DNA of 64,000 nucleotides. It comes from Ignavibacteria bacterium (GTDB lineage: Bacteria; Bacteroidota; Ignavibacteria; Kapaibacteriales; UBA4661). The stretch lies in contig JAAFIV010000005.1 of NCBI GenBank assembly GCA_013298775.1, positions 1 to 64,000 of the forward strand, written 5' to 3'. Of this stretch, positions 8,844 to 18,174 are shown one piece after another. Position numbers and translations under genes: made by a program. Numbering within the stretch: the first letter of the stretch is position 1; every line of letters starts with the position of its first letter. Under the pieces are notes generated by a model, which had not been told where the DNA came from, made no database searches, and saw only the letters and a program-made list of their open reading frames with translations.

Positions 8844-10265
8844 TCACTTTCTGGGCAATTCAACAACAAACCTTGCTCCCGCGCCATCAATTGATTCATA
8901 CCAAACACGACCATTCATGCCGTGTACGAGCTTTTTCACGATACTCAAACCTAAGCCGGTACTGTGTTCGCCACCCGTTGGCTGTGTGGAGAGGCGTGCA
9001 AATTTGGTAAACAACCGCTCCTGCTCTGCTTCTGGAATACCCGCGCCTTCGTCCTGAACAGCAATGCGCACCGTCTCATGCCCATTCTGAAGCTGCATCG
9101 TAAGTTGCATGGTAATGCTTGTTCCGAGCGGTGAAAATTTAATGGCATTCGAGAGTAAATTGTCCAGAACCTGCGTTAATGCTTGCGTATCAGCATATAC
9201 AAGAATTGCATCATCGCCAAGATTGTGCTGCAGATGCAGACGCTTTGCTTTTGCTGCTTCTTGGTGAAATTGAAGGGAATGCTTCAAAAGCGGCACAATG
9301 TCTTGCTTGGTGATTACATACCCAAAAGCATCCGCTTCCAAGCGATACATATCCAGCACATTATTCACAATGCCAAACATGCGCTCAACGCTGTTGTTTA
9401 CTTGGGCAAGGAGTGTCTGCTGGAACTCCGGCGACAAGGTTTTACCATCATTCCGAAGAATTTCTACCACACCTTTCATTCCAGCAAGCGGATTTTTCAA
9501 ATCATGGGCAACAATTCCCAAAAGCTCATCTTTTTCGGTATTTAGCGCGAAAAGCTCATGGTTCTGCGCTTCCAGCTCGTGATGCTGCTCGTGAATACGC
9601 TGATTGCTTTCCTGCAACGCACGTCCTTTCTCGTAGGTATTGCGCCGCAGCACCGACCAGCCATAGCTAAGGAGGATTGTTACCCCAATCGTGCTGATGA
9701 GGTCTTGCAAACTGTATTGCAACGTGGGTGTATCAAAGTGGACGTTCTGAACGAAGCATAATCCCGTAAACACCAGTAATGACGCGGCTAAACTCAAGTA
9801 CAAGTGAAAAAGCTGCGCGGGCATCGCGCCTAAGACCGTTATCAAGAAGCAATAGCCACCAATATAGCTCGGATGCGCTTTGGAAAGCCCCGTAAGAACT
9901 CCTGTTGCAATGATGAGATAGTATAGCATGCCTATACTGATAAGACGATGCTTGGCAGGATGCGTCCACACACGCCGTGCGATGACGGCTGCGATGCCAA
10001 CGACCGTAAGCCCGATGCGCAATATGGGAAATAATGTCGGCTGATTAGGGACAAGAAGTGGGTCAAGGCTGAGATAGGGAAGCCACGCAACAAAGAACGG
10101 CGCGGCATACAAGGGAAAGAAGATGCGGCACTGTTCGTTCAATTCCTCCAAAAATGTTGGTGGATACACACGATTCCCCAAGACCGCAAAAATGCTTCGT
10201 GCGCGATATGCCGCTCGCAAACGATGAAACAAAGGAGAAAAATATGCTCGAAAATGCAGTCGCAT
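8844..10265 (-). CDS. Membrane sensor histidine kinase
   Basis: 473 residues. The first about 210 residues hold about six hydrophobic segments, for example around ILRIGLTVVGIAAVIA and LISIGMLYYLIIATG, giving a membrane-embedded sensor with no large extracellular loop. A coiled coil (EQHHELEAQNHELFALN) joins it to HisKA with His254 in VAHDLKNPLAGMKG. HATPase motifs: N-box LDNLLSNAIKFSPL, G1 DEGAGIPEAEQERLF, G2 GGEHSTGLGLSIVKKL. The last about 110 residues closely resemble those of the kinases at 3832 and 10476. It lies upstream of the receiver-cyclase in the same direction and could phosphorylate it; the ligand is unknown. Confidence 0.92.
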   Translation of the reverse strand: MRLHFRAYFSPLFHRLRAAYRARSIFAVLGNRVYPPTFLEELNEQCRIFFPLYAAPFFVAWLPYLSLDPLLVPNQPTLFPILRIGLTVVGIAAVIARRVWTHPAKHRLISIGMLYYLIIATGVLTGLSKAHPSYIGGYCFLITVLGAMPAQLFHLYLSLAASLLVFTGLCFVQNVHFDTPTLQYSLQDLISTIGVTILLSYGWSVLRRNTYEKGRALQESNQRIHEQHHELEAQNHELFALNTEKDELLGIVAHDLKNPLAGMKGVVEILRNDGKTLSPEFQQTLLAQVNNSVERMFGIVNNVLDMYRLEADAFGYVITKQDIVPLLKHSLQFHQEAAKAKRLHLQHNLGDDAILVYADTQALTQVLDNLLSNAIKFSPLGTSITMQLTMQLQNGHETVRIAVQDEGAGIPEAEQERLFTKFARLSTQPTGGEHSTGLGLSIVKKLVHGMNGRVWYESIDGAGARFVVELPRK

Positions 10266-10443
10266 GGCGTTGTCCAGCGTTTAATTCTTGATAATTCCAT
10301 CCCCAGAATTAGACAAGACTATTTCGGTTAAGGTTTTGCCGACACTATTATACCAATGTAAGTTAATCATTATGCCTAACCCGCTCTTTGGTAGCGCAGC
10401 CCCTCTTGCCTGCGCACTTCGCATACATTTGACGGACGACTGC

Positions 10444-10482
10444 TATACCAAATTTATACCAAATTTATACCAAATTTACACC
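10444..10482. repeat. 11-bp direct repeat array between two kinase genes
   Basis: TATACCAAATT occurs three times in tandem, followed by a diverged fourth unit that overlaps the stop codon of the kinase at 10476-13256. The spacing is exactly one helical turn. It is 180 bp upstream of the next kinase start and could be a binding site array or a slippage repeat. Confidence 0.75.
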
Positions 10483-13256
10483 AAGGGCTGAAGTGGGAAT
10501 GTAACAACAAACGCGGCTCCCACTTGCCCGTTCTCTGGCGCACTTTCGCAGCGAATATCACCGCCAAGTGCTGTTACAAATTTCTTTACAATGGATAAGC
10601 CCAAACCAGTGGAATGCTCGCCGCCTGTTGGTTTTGCCGAGAGGCGCGTAAACTTTTGGAAGAGTTGTGCGCGGTCTTGCGCATTGATGCCAGGACCTTC
10701 GTCGCGGACAATAAATATTACCGAAGACGCATCATTCGTGAGTTCCAAAAAGACCGACTTTCCGAGCGGCGAAAACTTGATAGCATTGGAAACAAGATTA
10801 TCCATGATTTGCCGCATAATGCGTCCATCGGTTCTAAGACGCGTCGTTGCTGCTGCTGGTGTGCTTGTTTGAATGTGAATATTTTTTGCTTCAGCGCGTT
10901 TGGAAAAGTCGTCTGCAACGATTTGGAGCAAACCGCCGCAATCTAAATCCACTGCGTTGATTTGTAAACGTCCAGTTTCGATAGCATTTAAGTCCAACAT
11001 CTCCGAGATGATAGTATTCATGCGGTCGGAGGTGTCCTCAATGCGCGTTAAGTGCCGCAACATATCTTCGCCAGTAAGCTGCCCGCGATTGTGCAAACGC
11101 TTCAGGAATGCCGCGCCCAGCATAATGGACGAGAGCGGGTTGCGAAGGTCGTGCGCAACAATACCAAGCATATCGTTCTTTTCTTGGTCAATACGCGTCA
11201 GAAGGACGTTTTTCTCTTGCAATTCCGTGTTTGCTTCTTCAATGCGCACGGCTTGTTCTTGGAGCAATTCGTTTTGGCGACGTAATTCTCGGTACACCTC
11301 TGAAAGCTCGGTATTTGCTTGAAGGAGCAACTCGTTTTTGCCTTGCACCTCATCTGCCATAGCCGTAGTGTGGCGAGCTTGTTGCTCTAAAAGCGTGTGC
11401 TGACGCTGGATTTCGCTGTATGCTTGCTGCAATTCTTCATGCGTAAAGCGTAGGGCAGAGTTTTCATCTTTCAAGCTCAGAAGATTGAGCATGGTTTCTT
11501 CGGCACGCTCTTTCAGGAAATTGTTTTGGGTGTTGAGTTGCTTATGCGCGTCAGCGAGGAGCGCATTGACCTCGCCCATAAGATTTTGCTTCTCCGCCAT
11601 TTCCCGATTTGCATTGATAAGCTCTTGCGTCTTACCTTCCAGCAATTGGTTTTGGTGATTGATATACAACAAGGTCTGAGCGGCGGCATCCTGTGCGGTC
11701 TGCAAGGCGAGATTCTTCTCCTGCAAGTCCGTATTGACAAAGAGCAGCTCTTTGTTGAGGTCTTTCAAGCGTTCGCGCTGGCGCATCTTTTCCTGCGCGT
11801 CGAGCGCGATGACCACAAAATTTCCCAAACTGCGCGAGAAAATTTCTTCTTCCAACGTCCAATTCCGCATTCCGCCAATATGCTCTACGCATAGCACGCC
11901 AATCACCACCGAGCCGCTCCGAATCGGCACATCCAGCATAGCATTGATACCGAGTGGTTTCAAGTATTTTTCGGTAAATTCTTGGGTACGTTTATCGGTC
12001 AGCGCGTCGGTTGCATCAATCACATCCATTGTTTCGATTGCCGAGAAATAATGCGGATAGTCCTCTGCACTGAGCCATGCGGTGCTGCTGTGCGTATCGC
12101 CCACTTTATCGTACAAATCCATAAGTTCTAATTCCATCACCGAGGGCTTGCCGATATAGCCTCGTCCGCCTCGCATGAGCCAAATACTCACACGCGCAAC
12201 ATCGAGGTGCAATGCGCCTTGTTCTGTGATATAGTGCATTGCTTCGCTGACGTGACCGTTGTGTAATGCTTCCGAACGGGCGATATTGACGAGTGTATCT
12301 TTCAGGCGCGTGAGTTCTTCAATGCGCAAGAATTCGCGCTGCATGAACTGGCGTAAATCCACGTTGTTTTGCCGTAAGGAAGCATTTGCACGCTCCAAGT
12401 ATTGGGCTTGCACTTCCATAATGCGCTGTTGGCGCACAATTTCTTGATTTTGCGACTGTACTTCTTCGGATTTATGCGTTATGGAATTGACCATACTTTG
12501 ATACGAGCGCACCAGTACCCCGATTTCATCCCGACCTGATTTGGGCAATCTTCCATCGTACACACCATGTTCTGCCTGTTCCATCGCACGACCAAGCTGC
12601 TGCACAGGGCGAGTAATCATGCGCTGCGCAACGAAATGAACACCAAAAATAACTATCAGTACAAACACCACCAAGCCCGCAGCAGAGGCAGTTACGAGCA
12701 TTTGCCGCTCACGCGCTTGTTTGCTCGCATCTGCCGCTAAACGGATATTATGCGAAATAACTTGCTGGAGTAAAGTACGGCATTCATCATACAGACGCGT
12801 TGCTGTGCCAGAAAGAAGCTGACTCGCCTCTTTATTACGGAGATTCCGCGATAATTCCATAAGCTGTTCATGGACAACGAGATATTCCTGCTCGGTACGT
12901 TTGAAGTCTCGAAAAAATTTTGCCTCCACCGAATCAGACACAAGCGGCAAGTATGCTTGCTCGGCAGCAATAAAGCGAGCGCGTTCAGCAGCCAAGAGTG
13001 CCTCAATAGCCGCCATTTCACGCTCGTCGGTAGAGATAACATGACGATATTCATAAATACGATAATCCGCAAAGGTTGAGCGCATCATGGAGAGGTGCTG
13101 CACTGAGGGAATACGGTTCGTATCAAGCACACGCACGGTATCGGTCAGAAACGACAATTGCCGCATCCCACCAACGATAAGCGTTAGCACAGCACAAAAT
13201 ATCAGTCCTGTGAGAAGACCAAATTTGAGAGGTAATGATAAATTCCGAAACCACAT
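10476..13256 (-). CDS. HAMP-GAF sensor histidine kinase with long coiled coil
   Basis: 926 residues. N-terminal membrane helix near residues 12-32, a periplasmic four-helix-bundle-like sensor, and a second membrane helix near 185-207 (AAGLVVFVLIVIFGVHFVA). A HAMP linker follows with RPVQQLGRAMEQAEHG. A GAF-like domain lies at about 320-490, then about 190 residues of Gln/Asn/Glu-rich coiled coil with repeated NTELQEKN-type heptads. HisKA carries His702 in VAHDLRNPLSSI. HATPase has DNLVSNAIKFSPLGK, DEGPGINAQDRAQLF and GGEHSTGLGLSIVKKF. It is the first gene of the signalling block. Periplasmic and cytosolic inputs could be integrated, but ligands are not evident. Confidence 0.92.
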   Translation of the reverse strand: MWFRNLSLPLKFGLLTGLIFCAVLTLIVGGMRQLSFLTDTVRVLDTNRIPSVQHLSMMRSTFADYRIYEYRHVISTDEREMAAIEALLAAERARFIAAEQAYLPLVSDSVEAKFFRDFKRTEQEYLVVHEQLMELSRNLRNKEASQLLSGTATRLYDECRTLLQQVISHNIRLAADASKQARERQMLVTASAAGLVVFVLIVIFGVHFVAQRMITRPVQQLGRAMEQAEHGVYDGRLPKSGRDEIGVLVRSYQSMVNSITHKSEEVQSQNQEIVRQQRIMEVQAQYLERANASLRQNNVDLRQFMQREFLRIEELTRLKDTLVNIARSEALHNGHVSEAMHYITEQGALHLDVARVSIWLMRGGRGYIGKPSVMELELMDLYDKVGDTHSSTAWLSAEDYPHYFSAIETMDVIDATDALTDKRTQEFTEKYLKPLGINAMLDVPIRSGSVVIGVLCVEHIGGMRNWTLEEEIFSRSLGNFVVIALDAQEKMRQRERLKDLNKELLFVNTDLQEKNLALQTAQDAAAQTLLYINHQNQLLEGKTQELINANREMAEKQNLMGEVNALLADAHKQLNTQNNFLKERAEETMLNLLSLKDENSALRFTHEELQQAYSEIQRQHTLLEQQARHTTAMADEVQGKNELLLQANTELSEVYRELRRQNELLQEQAVRIEEANTELQEKNVLLTRIDQEKNDMLGIVAHDLRNPLSSIMLGAAFLKRLHNRGQLTGEDMLRHLTRIEDTSDRMNTIISEMLDLNAIETGRLQINAVDLDCGGLLQIVADDFSKRAEAKNIHIQTSTPAAATTRLRTDGRIMRQIMDNLVSNAIKFSPLGKSVFLELTNDASSVIFIVRDEGPGINAQDRAQLFQKFTRLSAKPTGGEHSTGLGLSIVKKFVTALGGDIRCESAPENGQVGAAFVVTFPLQPLV

Positions 13257-13700
13257 AGTTTAGCTACGGTGAGGGATATGAGGAAGCAATTAAGCACCAA
13301 AGAAAGCCTAATTGAGATGAGTAATAATGCTCGTTGTACTCTTGTTTCATGCCTAGTTCGCGCCTGTTTCACACTTGATTTTACACATAATTTCACACCA
13401 TTGAAACTGTTCTTGCCCCAACCCTACGGATTCAAGCATAGAAGCCACTTCTAACCTTATTTTTACCTTGCAATTCACACCTAAAAATTTTGCCGAGCAT
13501 ACGAGCGACAATTTGCAGAATAATTCCTAACAAAACCAGAAAAATTCACATAATGAGCGATTTTGCACCTGCTCAAGAACAAGGCTATATCGTTGATATA
13601 TCAACTATTATGAAATGATAACTCGGTAAAGTGTAACATTTGAGCGAATTTTGCGTTGATAAATGGTATCACTTTTCCCTCAATCATCGGTAGAATTTGT
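13257..13700. other. Divergent intergenic region (444 bp)
   Basis: This is the control region between the HAMP-GAF kinase (minus) and the TonB-family gene (plus). It holds a 12-bp-spaced triplet TTTCACAC/TTTTACAC/TTTCACAC at 13367-13398 and a perfect 14-bp palindrome at 13592-13605. I see no reading frame worth calling and no RNA gene. Confidence 0.6.
13592..13605. promoter_or_regulatory. Perfect 14-bp palindrome upstream of the TonB-family gene
   Basis: GTTGATATATCAAC is fully self-complementary and lies about 95 bp upstream of the ATG at 13701. Its form fits a dimeric repressor or activator site. There is no direct evidence of binding. Confidence 0.4.
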
Positions 13701-14561
13701 ATGAACACCACACTTGAAAACGAACATCCGAAGACACTTCATCAGCCAACAATCACCCCACTCCACAACGTTATGCTTGAAAATGCCTCAAAGCTCCATC
13801 CATTGCGCAATGGCGAGCTGTTTACTGCTCCACCGCTTGTGTCACCGCATTTATACGGTGCGCGGGAAATAAAAGCATACTTGCCGAAAGCAACCGTGCG
13901 TGGTTTTACGATTGCGCTGACAAGCTCTTTGCTGCTTTTGGGTGGCTACACCGCTTTTCTTGCCAGCACAACATCCTTGAAAAAGCGCGGTCCAGCAATC
14001 AACAAAATGAAGCTCACGACACTACCGCCGCCGCCACAAGCCGCCGAACTCACACCACCACCACCGAGTGTCACGCCTGGACCCGCCGCACGCGCTGGAA
14101 CGCCTGTTCCCGTGCCAGACGCGCTCGTTGCACCAGACGTAAAAGATTTTGCGAATGTTGATGAAATCTCGCGTGCAAGCGTTACTGGCGGCGATGGCGA
14201 CGACCAAGGTTATTTAGGGCTTGCCAGCAGTGTGGACGTGGAAGTGCGCGAGGAAGAACCAAATGCGTATGAATTTATGGCGGTAGATAAAGAACCGTAC
14301 ATTGATATTGCTGACTTACAAAAACGCGTTGTTTATCCCGATATTGCGCGTCGAGCAGGGATTGAAGGCACCGTAAATATCCGTGTTTTGGTGGATAAAA
14401 AAGGTAAACCGAAAAAGTATATCATTGAATCCACCGACTCCGACCTCTTGAATAAAGCTGCGATTGATGCCGTGATGAATTCTACCTTTACACCCGCCAT
14501 TCAAGGCACAACACCGCTTGATTGCTGGGTGAGCATCCCGATGAATTTTCGGATGAAGTAA
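13701..14561 (+). CDS. TonB-family energy transducer
   Basis: 286 residues from the ATG at 13701. One membrane helix (about residues 72-93, with SSLLLLGGYTAFLA) is followed by a Pro-rich periplasmic linker (TLPPPPQAAELTPPPPSV). A TonB C-terminal domain covers about residues 210-286, with VVYPDIARRAGIEGTVNIRV, VDKKGKPKKY and MNFRMK at the end. It would transmit proton-motive force from an inner-membrane ExbB/ExbD pair to outer-membrane receptors. No exbBD or TonB-dependent receptor is present in the window. The N-terminal cytoplasmic part of about 70 residues is longer than in E. coli TonB but common in the FCB group. A strong terminator follows. Confidence 0.92.
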   Translation: MNTTLENEHPKTLHQPTITPLHNVMLENASKLHPLRNGELFTAPPLVSPHLYGAREIKAYLPKATVRGFTIALTSSLLLLGGYTAFLASTTSLKKRGPAINKMKLTTLPPPPQAAELTPPPPSVTPGPAARAGTPVPVPDALVAPDVKDFANVDEISRASVTGGDGDDQGYLGLASSVDVEVREEEPNAYEFMAVDKEPYIDIADLQKRVVYPDIARRAGIEGTVNIRVLVDKKGKPKKYIIESTDSDLLNKAAIDAVMNSTFTPAIQGTTPLDCWVSIPMNFRMK

Positions 14562-14599
14562 TAGACATTATACAGATTAGTTGTTTTTGCTCTTCACAT

Positions 14600-14677
14600 A
14601 GTGGCACAGACATTCTTATCTGTGAGTATTGGTGCAGAGTTCAGGCGACAAACACAGACAAGAATGTCTGTCCCACT
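14600..14677. repeat. Family B palindromic element, copy 2
   Basis: A 78-bp copy with arms AGTGGCACAGACATTCTTAT and ACAAGAATGTCTGTCCCACT. It lies between the convergent TonB-family and adenine deaminase genes, just before the terminator hairpin. Confidence 0.9.
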
Positions 14678-14711
14678 GAAGCCAGACTTTTCTGATTTTT
14701 TTCTTGCTTTG

Positions 14712-14745
14712 GCGACGCAGATACGAGTATCTGCGTCGCTTTTTT
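14712..14745 (+). terminator. Rho-independent terminator of the TonB-family gene
   Basis: A 13-bp perfect stem, GCGACGCAGATAC paired with GTATCTGCGTCGC, is followed by six T residues on the plus strand. It lies 150 bp after the TonB stop, between convergent genes. Confidence 0.85.
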
Positions 14746-14790
14746 GTTTGAGCGAAAAATGATACGCTTCTGAACACACTATCCTCCGAA

Positions 14791-16482
14791 CTACGCCTCC
14801 ACCACAAGCGGCGTAAAGACGAACTTCGCACCGCTAAACAAGCCTTTGTCGCTCAGTTTCAAATCGGGGATTACCAAGAGTGCCATGAAGGAAAGTGTCA
14901 TAAAAGGCGCACCAAGACTGGAGCCGAGAGCTTTTGCTTTTGCATCCAATTGAGAATATGCCTCGCCAACCGTGTAACCATCAGCATTGGTCATAATTCC
15001 TGCAACGGGAAGCGGCAGCACATCTACTTTCGCGTTTGCTTCTGCGGTATTACCATTCACCACACAAATACCACCTTGTGCGGCAATAATCGCATTCACC
15101 GCCTCCGCAAGCGCGTCATCACTTGTTCCAACGGCAATAATGTTGTGGGAATCATGCCCGACGCACGAGGCTATCGCGCCGCGCTTCAAGCCAAAGTTTT
15201 TGATAAAACACACCGCAGGTGGCGTATTTGCGTAGCGATTCACCACCGTCATTTTCAAAATATCGTTTGCAACATCGCTTTCCAATGAACCATTCACAGC
15301 ACGCATTGTATGGTGGATTTCATTCGTAATAAGCTGCCCATCTAATGCCTCAATCACTCGTATTGATGCGCTCTCTGAACTTACAGCAACACGAAAATCT
15401 TCTGCTTTTTTCGGTGCGCAATTGAAATTATTGAGAATGCCAGCTTCTACGCGAGGAATGAGGGTTTTCCCGCCTTCTGCCACGCACACGCCATTGATGT
15501 AGGTTTGTTGTGTTTTGAAATCGCGCAAGTTATCCACCACGATAAAATCTGCCCAATCGCCGCGCCGCAGCAAGCCGATTTCCAAGCCGTAATGCTCCAC
15601 TGGATTCACCGACGCGCAGCGCAGAACATCGAACACATTATGTCCAAGCGCGACGGAGCGGCGGACAAATTCGTCAATATGGCTGACGGCGAGGTCGTTG
15701 GGGTGTTTGTCGTCGCTACAAAACATGGTCATGGTAGGATGGCTGGAAATCAAGCTCTGAAGAGCATTGTAGTTCTTTGCTGCCGAACCTTCGCGGATTA
15801 AAATTTTCATGCCGAACTGCACTTTATCCAGAGCTTCTTCCAGCGTAAAGCATTCGTGGTCGGTGTGGATGCCCGCCTCAATGTAGCTCTGCGCCTTGTC
15901 TGCACGCAATCCAGGCGCATGACCATCCACTGGCTTTTTTAGTTCGTGGGCAATGCGAATTTTCTCCATCACTTCTTCATCGCGGAACAGCACGCCTGGA
16001 AAATTCATCATCTCGCTCAAATATTTCAAGCCATCTTTTTCAAATAATTCTCGAATATCTGCCGCCGTAACGACTGCGCCCGCCGTTTCAAAGCTCGTCG
16101 CGGGAACGCAGGACGGCGCACCGAAATTGAACTTAAACGGCACAAGCGCGGCATTCTCCAGCATATAGCGCACACCCGCCACACCCAGCACATTCGCGAT
16201 TTCATGCGGGTCTGAGACCGTTCCCACCGAACCATGCACCACTGCCATTCGCGCAAATTCCGACGGCACAAGCATAGAGCTTTCCACGTGAACATGCGCA
16301 TCCACGTAGCCAGGCAGCAGATAGCGGTCGTAACCTGAATCGCCGTACTGATGCTCGTTCTCACGAATCTCTGCAATTTTTCCTTGTTCAATAAACAGCT
16401 CCGCGCCACGCACCGTGCGGGTGTGGAGATTGACAAGCATTCCTGTTATGCGAAAAGATTCAGTGTTTGTGCGAGTTTGCAT
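14791..16482 (-). CDS. ade: Adenine deaminase
   Basis: 563 residues, the usual length of the Ade family. It deaminates adenine to hypoxanthine in purine salvage or catabolism. Visible motifs: metal-binding LPGYVDAHVHVESSML, SDPHEIANV, VDGHAPGL, TDHECFTLEE and MFCSDDKHP. The C-terminal part contains GIMTNADGY and FMTLSFMALLVIPDLKL, typical of bacterial adenine deaminases. It fits with the xanthine dehydrogenase subunits encoded at 37.7 and 57.2 kb, which could oxidise the hypoxanthine produced. It is transcribed alone, convergent to the TonB-family gene. Confidence 0.96.
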   Translation of the reverse strand: MQTRTNTESFRITGMLVNLHTRTVRGAELFIEQGKIAEIRENEHQYGDSGYDRYLLPGYVDAHVHVESSMLVPSEFARMAVVHGSVGTVSDPHEIANVLGVAGVRYMLENAALVPFKFNFGAPSCVPATSFETAGAVVTAADIRELFEKDGLKYLSEMMNFPGVLFRDEEVMEKIRIAHELKKPVDGHAPGLRADKAQSYIEAGIHTDHECFTLEEALDKVQFGMKILIREGSAAKNYNALQSLISSHPTMTMFCSDDKHPNDLAVSHIDEFVRRSVALGHNVFDVLRCASVNPVEHYGLEIGLLRRGDWADFIVVDNLRDFKTQQTYINGVCVAEGGKTLIPRVEAGILNNFNCAPKKAEDFRVAVSSESASIRVIEALDGQLITNEIHHTMRAVNGSLESDVANDILKMTVVNRYANTPPAVCFIKNFGLKRGAIASCVGHDSHNIIAVGTSDDALAEAVNAIIAAQGGICVVNGNTAEANAKVDVLPLPVAGIMTNADGYTVGEAYSQLDAKAKALGSSLGAPFMTLSFMALLVIPDLKLSDKGLFSGAKFVFTPLVVEA

Positions 16483-16524
16483 GGGTTTATTGAAAAGAAA
16501 TGGTACAAAAATGGTCGGGGATTA

Positions 16525-16635
16525 TCCCGTCCAAGCGGCTGAGGAGTGCGCAAACAGTGCCGTCTGACGGGTGAGCCGCTTGCACAGCACCCGCCGGACG
16601 GCTACTGTGCTTGTGATAACAGCCGCCCGACGGGA
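16525..16635. repeat. Family C palindromic element, copy 1
   Basis: A 111-bp element with ends CCCGTCCAAGCGGCTG and CAGCCGCCCGACGGG, and an inner GGCTACTGTGCTTGTGATAA block shared with copies at 28807 and 43795. It lies between the acetyltransferase and adenine deaminase genes. Confidence 0.88.
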
Positions 16636-16642
16636 AAAAGGT

Positions 16643-17131
16643 TTACAATGAAAGCGAATAGAAATAATGCTCTGTATCCCGCTTCCAGCCGAGCTTTTCG
16701 TACAGTGCCTGCGCAGAAGCGTTTGTTTGTGCGGTTTCCAGCATAAGGTATGCAGCATCGGTTTGTTTGGCAAAAATACGCGCTTCTTCCATCAATGCCT
16801 CTGCAACGCCCTGTTTGCGGGCTTCTGGGGCGACAAACAAATCGTTCAAGAGCCACGCACGGCGCATACCGACGGACGTAAACACAGGGTACAACTGCGT
16901 AAATCCCAAACCTTCACCATTCACGCCCAGCGCGAGAAAAATTGTTGATTCTTGAGCTATGATGCGGCTTTTAAGGAAGTTTCGTGCGCCTTCGACATCA
17001 GGCTTTTGTTCGTAAAATTGCCGGTAGCCGTCGAACAATGGCGCGAGAACGTCCAAATGCTCTTCTTTTGCGCGGATGATATTGATAGAAGTGGCTTGAT
17101 TGCTTGATTGATTACTCATCTGCTGACTCAT
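16643..17131 (-). CDS. GNAT-family N-acetyltransferase
   Basis: 162 residues. The acetyl-CoA-binding motif A region reads LFVAPEARKQGVAEALM, followed by ALYEKLGWKRD near the C-terminus, both typical of GNAT enzymes. The substrate cannot be read from the sequence. The N-terminal dozen residues are Gln/Asn/Ser-rich, and the true start may be the ATG at 17119. It is 14 bp downstream of the EamA transporter gene, so the two are probably co-transcribed; an exporter next to an acetyltransferase hints at handling of an amine or amino-acid compound. Confidence 0.88.
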   Translation of the reverse strand: MSQQMSNQSSNQATSINIIRAKEEHLDVLAPLFDGYRQFYEQKPDVEGARNFLKSRIIAQESTIFLALGVNGEGLGFTQLYPVFTSVGMRRAWLLNDLFVAPEARKQGVAEALMEEARIFAKQTDAAYLMLETAQTNASAQALYEKLGWKRDTEHYFYSLSL

Positions 17132-17145
17132 GTGATTGCTCCAAT

Positions 17146-18174
17146 TTACGCGCCTTCTTGCGCAAGTTTTTCAGAAAAAGATGTGGCATCGGCGTTTGTA
17201 CTTGATGGTGCGACAACGCGATTGCGGAAGCGGGCAATGATTGCCACACCGCATAAAATCACGACCATTGCAAGCAGCATGAGCGCAGTAACGTGTTCGC
17301 CGCCGAGCGTAACGGCGAGAATCATTGCCACAATCGGGTTTACGAAGGTGTAGGACGAAGCGAGTGCTGCCGAAACATTGCGCAAAAGCCACGAATATGC
17401 GGTAAATGCTGTGATTGAACCAAAAATAATCAGATACACAAAGGCGAGCAAGGATTTTACGCTGAATTGTTCGGGATGCACCGAAGACAATTCGCCGGTG
17501 GCAATGCCCCAGCACAGTGCGACAATCCCGCCAATACAGAGCTGCACGGCAGTATTCATCTGCGAGGAAGTGGGCAAACTCGTATGCCGCGCAAAGATTG
17601 ACCCCACCGCCCAACCGACTGTTCCTGTGAACATCATTGCCAAGCCGAGAAAATCAATATGCACGTCGTTACTGGCGGCAGCAGCATTGGGCAAGAACAC
17701 TTTCCAAGGCTGCACAAGGAGTATAATCCCGCCAAAGCCAATAACCACGCCAAGCAACACGCCTTTGTGCGGGCGAATGCCGTTCGGACGCAGCCAATCC
17801 AGCACGACCATCCAAATTGGGAGCGAGGTGGCGGCGAGCGCACCAATGCTGGAGGGAACGCGCCCCATTGCCAGCGTGAACAGCCCATTGCAGACCGTTA
17901 CCAGCATCAATCCGACAAATCCTGCCGAGCGAATTTGCTTCCACGATGGCATTTCTGCTTTTGCCATCATTGCCCAAATCAACATGATGATTCCTGCAAT
18001 TGTAAAGCGTACACCTGCCATGAGGAGCGGCGGCAGCGTTTCAATCGCAAAACGTACACCGAGATAGGTCGAACCCCAAATCAGGCAAACGGCGGTGTAG
18101 GCGAGAATAAGTTTGATGCGGAAATCGCGCTGCTCTGCCAACGTGCTTTGCGGTGTGGAAGAGGTGTTTGTCAT
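17146..18174 (-). CDS. EamA / drug-metabolite family transporter
   Basis: 342 residues with about ten hydrophobic helices in two EamA repeats. The first begins AVCLIWGSTYLGVRFAIETL with PPLLMAGVRF; the second includes ITAFTAYSWLLRNVSAALAS and FVNPIVAMILA, the hallmark positions of the family. Members export amino acids, nucleosides or drugs across the inner membrane. The gene precedes the GNAT acetyltransferase in a likely two-gene operon. Both termini are cytosolic tails rich in polar residues. Confidence 0.92.
   Translation of the reverse strand: MTNTSSTPQSTLAEQRDFRIKLILAYTAVCLIWGSTYLGVRFAIETLPPLLMAGVRFTIAGIIMLIWAMMAKAEMPSWKQIRSAGFVGLMLVTVCNGLFTLAMGRVPSSIGALAATSLPIWMVVLDWLRPNGIRPHKGVLLGVVIGFGGIILLVQPWKVFLPNAAAASNDVHIDFLGLAMMFTGTVGWAVGSIFARHTSLPTSSQMNTAVQLCIGGIVALCWGIATGELSSVHPEQFSVKSLLAFVYLIIFGSITAFTAYSWLLRNVSAALASSYTFVNPIVAMILAVTLGGEHVTALMLLAMVVILCGVAIIARFRNRVVAPSSTNADATSFSEKLAQEGA

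Noticed and set aside
3832-13256. Reading the kinases as hybrid kinases with own receiver domains
   Set aside because: None of the three has a DxxLLDVMMP-type receiver; the only one is in the cyclase.
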